A stretch of 18,229 nucleotides of DNA from CAIWXH01 sp964555675 (GTDB lineage: Bacteria; Chloroflexota; Chloroflexia; Chloroflexales; Chloroflexaceae), in NCBI GenBank assembly GCA_964555675.1, contig CAZKTU010000126.1:1-18229 (forward strand). The letters run 5' to 3'. The position numbers and the translations under genes are program-made. The notes under the pieces were generated by a model. That model saw only the letters and a program-made list of their open reading frames with translations, did no database searches and was not told where the DNA came from. The stretch's first letter is position 1. Each line of letters starts with the position of its first letter. Positions 14,640 through 18,229 of this stretch are shown here, piece after piece.

Positions 14640-14684
14640 AATAAAACAATGGGGCGCAGAAGAGGCGTCTTTGCGAAACGCCCC
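14640..14684 (-). terminator. Terminator-like hairpin between tatA and obgE
   Basis: On the minus strand GGGGCG (14679-14684) can pair with CGCCCC (14651-14656), with an inner GGCGT/ACGCC-type stem as an alternative fold. A T-rich tail ATTGTTTTATT then runs right up to the obgE start codon. It could partly separate tatA from obgE or act as a leader structure. Confidence 0.42.
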
Positions 14685-14717
14685 TACAGCGCCCCCACAG
14701 ATCCTGTAACAGGGAGA

Positions 14718-14909
14718 CTAGGCCTTGGTCTCGCCCTCGACCTTCGGCTCAGCCTTGGCGCCAGGGAGTTCATCCTCCTTGACGGCCTTCTTAAACTCAC
14801 GGATGCTGCCACCGAGGGCGCCGCCGACACCTGCGAGGCGCCCGGCGCCAAAGATGGCGATGACAATAACGAGAATGATCAACAACTCACCCCAGCCAAG
14901 GCCGAACAT
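14718..14909 (-). CDS. tatA: Sec-independent protein translocase TatA/E
   Basis: A 63-residue component of the twin-arginine translocase, which forms the pore for folded proteins. It has the typical N-terminal FG(L)GWGELLIILVI membrane helix (about 4-20), the FGAGRL hinge, an amphipathic helix (SIREFKKAVKED) and a short charged tail. Length fits the family. AAGGAG lies 6 nt before the ATG. A strong promoter lies about 90 nt upstream inside the end of the glycosyltransferase gene. No tatB or tatC gene is present here, so tatC must lie elsewhere. Confidence 0.95.
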   Translation of the reverse strand: MFGLGWGELLIILVIVIAIFGAGRLAGVGGALGGSIREFKKAVKEDELPGAKAEPKVEGETKA

Positions 14910-14999
14910 AGCGGTCTCCTTCCCTGATCCGTCGCTATTGCCGTGGGGCAGTGGCCGCTCGCCGAGGCCACAGTGTTTCTGCGCTCATGCTCCGAGTGC

Positions 15000-15027
15000 A
15001 TTATACCCCAGGCAAGGGTGAAGTCAA
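15000..15027 (-). promoter_or_regulatory. Sigma-70 promoter for tatA
   Basis: The minus strand reads TTGACT (15022-15027), 16 bp, then a perfect TATAAT (15000-15005). It overlaps the last codons of the glycosyltransferase gene and gives a leader of about 85 nt to tatA. Confidence 0.75.
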
Positions 15028-16161
15028 CAGCGCTCCCGCCGCATCCCCATAGGCGGCGAGGGTGCGCTCGGCGGTGACGCGCCAGTCGAAGGCGCGGGCC
15101 CGCGCCAGGCCGCGCTCGCGCAGCTCCTGACGCAGCGCGTCGTCGCTGAGGACCCGGTCGATCGCCGCGGCGAAGGCCCCGGCATCGTAGGGCGAGGCCA
15201 TCAGGCCCGCATCGCCGACCACCTCGGGCAGGCTCGAGCTATCCGAGGTGATCACGGGCGTGCCGCAGGCCATAGCCTCGAGCGGCGGCATGCCGAAGCC
15301 CTCGTAGATCGACGGGAAGACGAAGACGGTCGCCGCGGCATACCAGAGCGGCAGCTCCTCCTCGGCAATATAGCCGACGAACTTCACCTGCTCGCGCAGG
15401 CCCAGCTCCTCCAGGCGCCTGAACACCTCGTCGTAGAGCCAGCCCTTGCCGCCCCCGATCAGCAGCGGGACGGCGTGGGCGCGCGCCACCTGGGCGTAGG
15501 CCTCGAACAGGGTGGTCAAGTTTTTGCGCGGCTCGAGCGTGCCCACATAGAGCACGAAGCGCTCGGGCAAGCCCTTGGCGATCCGGAAGGCGGCCAGGGC
15601 GGCCGGCTCGGGCGGCCTGAAGTGGTCGCGCACGGCGTTTGGGGTGACCACCACGCGCTCGGGGGGGACGCCGAGAATACCGACCACCTCGCGCTTGGTA
15701 TTCTCGGAGACGGCCAGGATACGCGTAGCGCGCCGGGCGCTCAGGCGGGTGGCGAAGTCGAGGTAGACCCGATTGTAGGCCCGGAAGGTCTGCGGGAAGC
15801 GAATAAAGGCCAGGTCGTGGATGGTGACCACCCCGGGCACCGGGCAAGCCAGGGGCAGCACATTCAGCACGCCGTGGAAGACGTCGGCCTTGATCCGGCG
15901 CAGCAGCAGCGGCGCCAGCATCTGCTCCCAGGGGATCCTGACACGCGGGTTGATCGTCGGCAGGCGACTGGGCAGCACGCGGAAGTTAGGCGGCAGGCCC
16001 AGGGCCTGACTGTCGAGGCCGCGGGTCGTGTAGATGCTGTACCGGTTCGTGCGGTCGATCTGGCCGAGGTGGAGCAATACCTGCTCGATGTAATGCGACA
16101 CGCCGGCGCGCCGAAACGAACTGGTGTGGGCGAGCAGGTGGGCATTGATCGCGACGTGCAT
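15001..16161 (-). CDS. GT4-family glycosyltransferase
   Basis: A 386-residue GT-B fold retaining glycosyltransferase (GT4/RfaB-like), cytoplasmic or membrane-associated, that adds a sugar from a nucleotide-sugar donor to a glycan or lipid. The N-terminal acceptor domain carries the Gly/Ala loop RRAGVSHYI and VVTIHDLAFIRFP. The donor domain begins near TPNAV and shows YVGTLEPRKN (205-214) and the E-x7-E motif with Glu287 and Glu295 in YEGFGMPPLEAMACGTPV. The ATG at 16161 (MHVAINAHLL) is chosen because it matches the usual family start. A GTG 24 nt upstream is also open, and neither has a clear ribosome binding site. It follows lepB by 42 nt and is probably co-transcribed. Donor and acceptor are unknown. 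Confidence 0.92.
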   Translation of the reverse strand: MHVAINAHLLAHTSSFRRAGVSHYIEQVLLHLGQIDRTNRYSIYTTRGLDSQALGLPPNFRVLPSRLPTINPRVRIPWEQMLAPLLLRRIKADVFHGVLNVLPLACPVPGVVTIHDLAFIRFPQTFRAYNRVYLDFATRLSARRATRILAVSENTKREVVGILGVPPERVVVTPNAVRDHFRPPEPAALAAFRIAKGLPERFVLYVGTLEPRKNLTTLFEAYAQVARAHAVPLLIGGGKGWLYDEVFRRLEELGLREQVKFVGYIAEEELPLWYAAATVFVFPSIYEGFGMPPLEAMACGTPVITSDSSSLPEVVGDAGLMASPYDAGAFAAAIDRVLSDDALRQELRERGLARARAFDWRVTAERTLAAYGDAAGALLTSPLPGV

Positions 16162-16203
16162 AGGGGGGGCGCGGACGGCGGGCACGGCCGTACCGCGATG
16201 GGT

Positions 16204-16974
16204 TTAGGGCTGCAGGCTGCCGACCGTCGAGAGCTCGGGGTACTCGTGGTGCGGCACCAGGCCCCAGTCAGAGATAGGGTAGTAGATCATCCAGGCCTGG
16301 CCGACCACCCGGTCGAGGGGCAGGGGCCCCCACTCGCGCGAGTCGCTCGAGTTGGCCCGGTTGTCGCCCATCACAAAGATCTCACCCTCGGGGATGGTCA
16401 CCGGGCCGCCCTGGCAGGCGTAGCCGGCGACACAGTAGGTCGCCGCACCCTCAAGGTAGGGCTGATCGAGCTGCTGGCCGTTGACATAGACCTGGCCGTC
16501 GCGGATCTCGACCTGGTCGCCCGGCAGGCCGATCACGCGCTTGATATAGTCCTTCGAGACGTCGCGGGGATACTCGAAGACCACGATATCGCCGCGCTGT
16601 GGCTGGTGGAAGGGGTAGATGATGCGCTGCGCGAGCTCCTCCTGGCCGGGCATCAGGCGCAGGGGGGCGTTGAGATCGAAGTGGAAGTAGACGAGCTTGT
16701 TGACCAGAATATACTGGCCGGTGTGCAGGGTGGGCTCCATGCTCGAGCCCTCGATCTTGAAGTTCTGGACGATCCCGCGAACAATGAAGAAGACCAGCAG
16801 GATGAAGAGGGCCGTCTCGAGCAGCTCGCGCACGACGCCGCGCACCTTGAAGGGGCGCTCGACGCTACGGATCTGTTCATGCTCCCACTGGGTATGCTCA
16901 CTGGGGATAAGGTCCGAAGAGGCGGGCCCGGCCGGGTCTGCGCCGAGACCTGGCCGCAGCGGTGTCTCGTTCAT
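16204..16974 (-). CDS. lepB: Signal peptidase I
   Basis: A 256-residue membrane protease that removes signal peptides from exported proteins. A polar cytoplasmic N terminus of about 45 residues leads to one membrane segment (about 52-70, ETALFILLVFFIVRGIV). The catalytic Ser78 lies in EGSSMEPTL (box B), Lys145 in DYIKRVIGLPGD (box D) and the box E motif GDNRANSSDSR at 203-213. The serine/lysine dyad is complete. An in-frame ATG at 17043 would add 23 residues overlapping the predicted -10 box, so the ATG at 16974 is preferred. It is the first gene of the minus-strand run lepB, glycosyltransferase, tatA, obgE. Confidence 0.95.
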   Translation of the reverse strand: MNETPLRPGLGADPAGPASSDLIPSEHTQWEHEQIRSVERPFKVRGVVRELLETALFILLVFFIVRGIVQNFKIEGSSMEPTLHTGQYILVNKLVYFHFDLNAPLRLMPGQEELAQRIIYPFHQPQRGDIVVFEYPRDVSKDYIKRVIGLPGDQVEIRDGQVYVNGQQLDQPYLEGAATYCVAGYACQGGPVTIPEGEIFVMGDNRANSSDSREWGPLPLDRVVGQAWMIYYPISDWGLVPHHEYPELSTVGSLQP

Positions 16975-17020
16975 GGTGTTCTCGCGCGTGCGCTGCGGCG
17001 ATATCGCACACTGCGCGTAT

Positions 17021-17026
17021 ACTATA
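17021..17026 (-). promoter_or_regulatory. Likely -10 box for lepB
   Basis: The minus strand reads TATAGT within an AT-rich patch (TATATATAGTATAC-like), 46 nt upstream of the chosen lepB start. No convincing -35 is seen. Confidence 0.4.
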
Positions 17027-17081
17027 TATGCGAGCAGAGACATCTGTTCGGTGGGGATAACTTCCCACAGCTCCCTCGCAT

Positions 17082-17087
17082 TATACT
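17082..17087 (+). promoter_or_regulatory. Likely -10 box for the radical-SAM-like gene
   Basis: TATACT lies 48 nt before the ATG at 17136, within the divergent region shared with lepB. The -35 is not recognisable. Confidence 0.38.
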
Positions 17088-17135
17088 CGACGGGTGTACA
17101 AAACGCTAGGCACCCGCGAACCTCCAGGAGCGCTC

Positions 17136-18140
17136 ATGGCGAACGAGTTCGAGCATGCCGATCTAGTTGCGCCCGGCGAGGGCGGCGCCACCGTCTGTCT
17201 GGCCTGCCAGTGGCGCTGCGCCCTGACCCCGGGCGAGACCGGGCGCTGCCAGGTGCGCGCGGGCGTCGAGGGGGGCGTGGCCCTGCTCAACCACGGCCTG
17301 ATCGCCGGCGCGGCCATCGGCCCGATCGAGGATCACCGCCTCTGGCACTTCTTCCCCGACTCGCTGGTCCTGTCCATCGGCGGCTGGGGCTACGCCACAA
17401 TCGCCGACCAGGGCCGCGGCCTCTATGGCGCCATCCCCGAGGATCCTGCCAAGCGGCGCAAACTCGACGCCGACCGGGCGGCCAACTTCGCCCTCGAGCG
17501 CCTCTGCCGCGGGGTGGTCTGGGCCTACGGCGAGCCGGCCGTCAACCACGAGTACGCCCGCGGGCTGCTGCAGCTCAGCAGGGCCTCGAGCCGCTACACC
17601 GCCATCGTCACCACCGGCGCAATGACTCAGGAGGCCCTCGACCAGATCGGCCACTACCTCGACGGCCTGAGCCTCGACCTGCGCGGCTTCAGCGAGGCGA
17701 GCTACACGCGCCTGGGGGGCCTGCCCGACTGGCGCCAGGTCCTCGGCATCGCCGAGCGGGCCCGCAGCCGCTGGAACTGCCACCTCGAGGTCACCACCCG
17801 CATCCACCACGGGGTCAACGACGAGCCCGACGAGCTGCGCGCGATGATCAGCTGGATCAAGGAGAGCCTGGGCGAGCATACGCCCTGGCACGTGCTGCCC
17901 GGCGACGCCGGCAGCGAGACGGCGGCCTCGACGATGCGCGCCCGCCGCCTCGGCCACGAGCTCGGCCTCCAGTATGTCTACGGCGCCGAGCCCAACCAGC
18001 AGACTCGCTGCCCGGCCTGCCAAAACACCTTGATCACCCGCAATAACGGGGTCGCCCGCATGGTTGGCCTCGATGGCAGGGCCTGCGCCTCGTGCGGCCA
18101 CGATACGAAGCTGCACCTGTCGATCTTCAAGCAGCGCTAG
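17136..18140 (+). CDS. AmmeMemoRadiSam-type radical SAM homologue lacking the CX3CX2C cluster motif
   Basis: A 334-residue protein. AGGAG lies 5 nt before the ATG. It follows the layout of the AmmeMemoRadiSam radical SAM family. An N-terminal cysteine cluster C-x2-C-x3-C-x9-C (Cys21, 24, 28, 38) is followed by a segment GPIEDHRLWHFFPDSLVLSI that corresponds to the part just before the radical SAM motif. Next come AYGEPAVNHEYA (130-141), SLDLRGFSEASYTRLGG (179-195) and TPWHVLPGD (249-257). It ends in a zinc-ribbon-like CPAC...CASC (292, 295, 317, 320). Where the family has CX3CX2C, this protein reads GGWGYATIADQGRG (82-95) with no cysteine. It therefore should not bind the catalytic [4Fe-4S]/SAM centre in the usual way. 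Flanking structural residues are kept, so it looks like a maintained pseudoenzyme rather than a decaying gene. Family call is by remembered motifs. Confidence 0.8.
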   Translation: MANEFEHADLVAPGEGGATVCLACQWRCALTPGETGRCQVRAGVEGGVALLNHGLIAGAAIGPIEDHRLWHFFPDSLVLSIGGWGYATIADQGRGLYGAIPEDPAKRRKLDADRAANFALERLCRGVVWAYGEPAVNHEYARGLLQLSRASSRYTAIVTTGAMTQEALDQIGHYLDGLSLDLRGFSEASYTRLGGLPDWRQVLGIAERARSRWNCHLEVTTRIHHGVNDEPDELRAMISWIKESLGEHTPWHVLPGDAGSETAASTMRARRLGHELGLQYVYGAEPNQQTRCPACQNTLITRNNGVARMVGLDGRACASCGHDTKLHLSIFKQR

Positions 18141-18164
18141 GGCGCAAACAGCCGAGCTGTGTGG
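18134..18164 (+). repeat. Stop-codon-spanning hairpin element, copy 2
   Basis: This covers the last codon and TAG of the radical-SAM-like gene. The stem CAAACAGC (18145-18152) faces GCTGTGTG (18156-18163) with one mismatch around a CGA loop. It matches 4497-4527 at 27 of 31 positions. The remaining 65 bases to the window end show no gene or clear signal. Confidence 0.6.
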
Positions 18165-18229
18165 TTTACGACCTTTGTCTTAGCGCATGAGCGCAGGCAG
18201 GTACACCGTGCGGACACTCAGGTCGGGGG

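Noticed and set aside
15475..17109. A 544-codon open frame antisense to the glycosyltransferase and signal peptidase genes.
   Set aside because: It spans two well-defined genes on the other strand and their intergenic gap, and has no recognisable domain.
1..18229. tRNA, rRNA, CRISPR array or insertion sequence.
   Set aside because: I saw no regularly spaced repeats, no transposase or terminal inverted repeats, and no cloverleaf or rRNA-like stretch on either strand.

Overview
The window is high-GC bacterial DNA with dense coding, consensus sigma-70-type promoters and strong use of GCC/CTG/GAG codons. The gene content (a GC-rich AmmeMemoRadiSam-like protein, an Obg with its C-terminal domain, a stand-alone HerA-type ATPase, an S10 serine carboxypeptidase, a XerC/D-like recombinase, an exported DUF4397 protein) looks most like Chloroflexota, perhaps class Chloroflexia. 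That placement comes from general resemblance, not a database search. UGA ends ordinary genes here (the ABC ATPase and the histidine kinase), so the genetic code is standard.

Layout. 1-1226 (-): start of an exported DUF4397 repeat protein that runs off the left edge. 1443-2192 (+): a lipoprotein of the DsbA/thioredoxin_4 family whose first active-site cysteine codon is an in-frame UGA (1728-1730), followed 21 nt later by a stem-loop whose loop contains GU. This is best read as selenocysteine with a bacterial SECIS and is the main discovery candidate. 2266-2637 (-): a [2Fe-2S] ferredoxin. 2923-6505 (+): an ABC exporter ATPase and permease followed by a HisKA_3 histidine kinase and a NarL/LuxR response regulator, a typical efflux-plus-two-component operon. 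6506-6970: a long leader with an AT-rich, palindrome-rich island and a promoter. 6971-7921 (+): an intact tyrosine recombinase with a strong terminator. 7992-10327 (-): an alpha/beta hydrolase behind an S10-family serine carboxypeptidase. 10419-12134 (-): a HerA/DUF87 ATPase with a near-perfect promoter. 12335-13315 (+): a protein made of two near-duplicate PAS domains. 13329-16974 (-): signal peptidase I, a GT4 glycosyltransferase, TatA and the ObgE GTPase. 17136-18140 (+): a homologue of the AmmeMemoRadiSam radical SAM enzyme that has lost its radical-SAM cysteine triad.

Shared themes. Several genes concern the cell envelope and export: the DsbA-like selenolipoprotein, the DUF4397 protein, signal peptidase I, TatA and the ABC exporter. 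A 31-bp hairpin element sits exactly across the stop codon of two unrelated genes (4497-4527 and 18134-18164; 27 of 31 positions identical), which suggests a dispersed intergenic element in this genome. I found no tRNA, rRNA, CRISPR array or insertion sequence.
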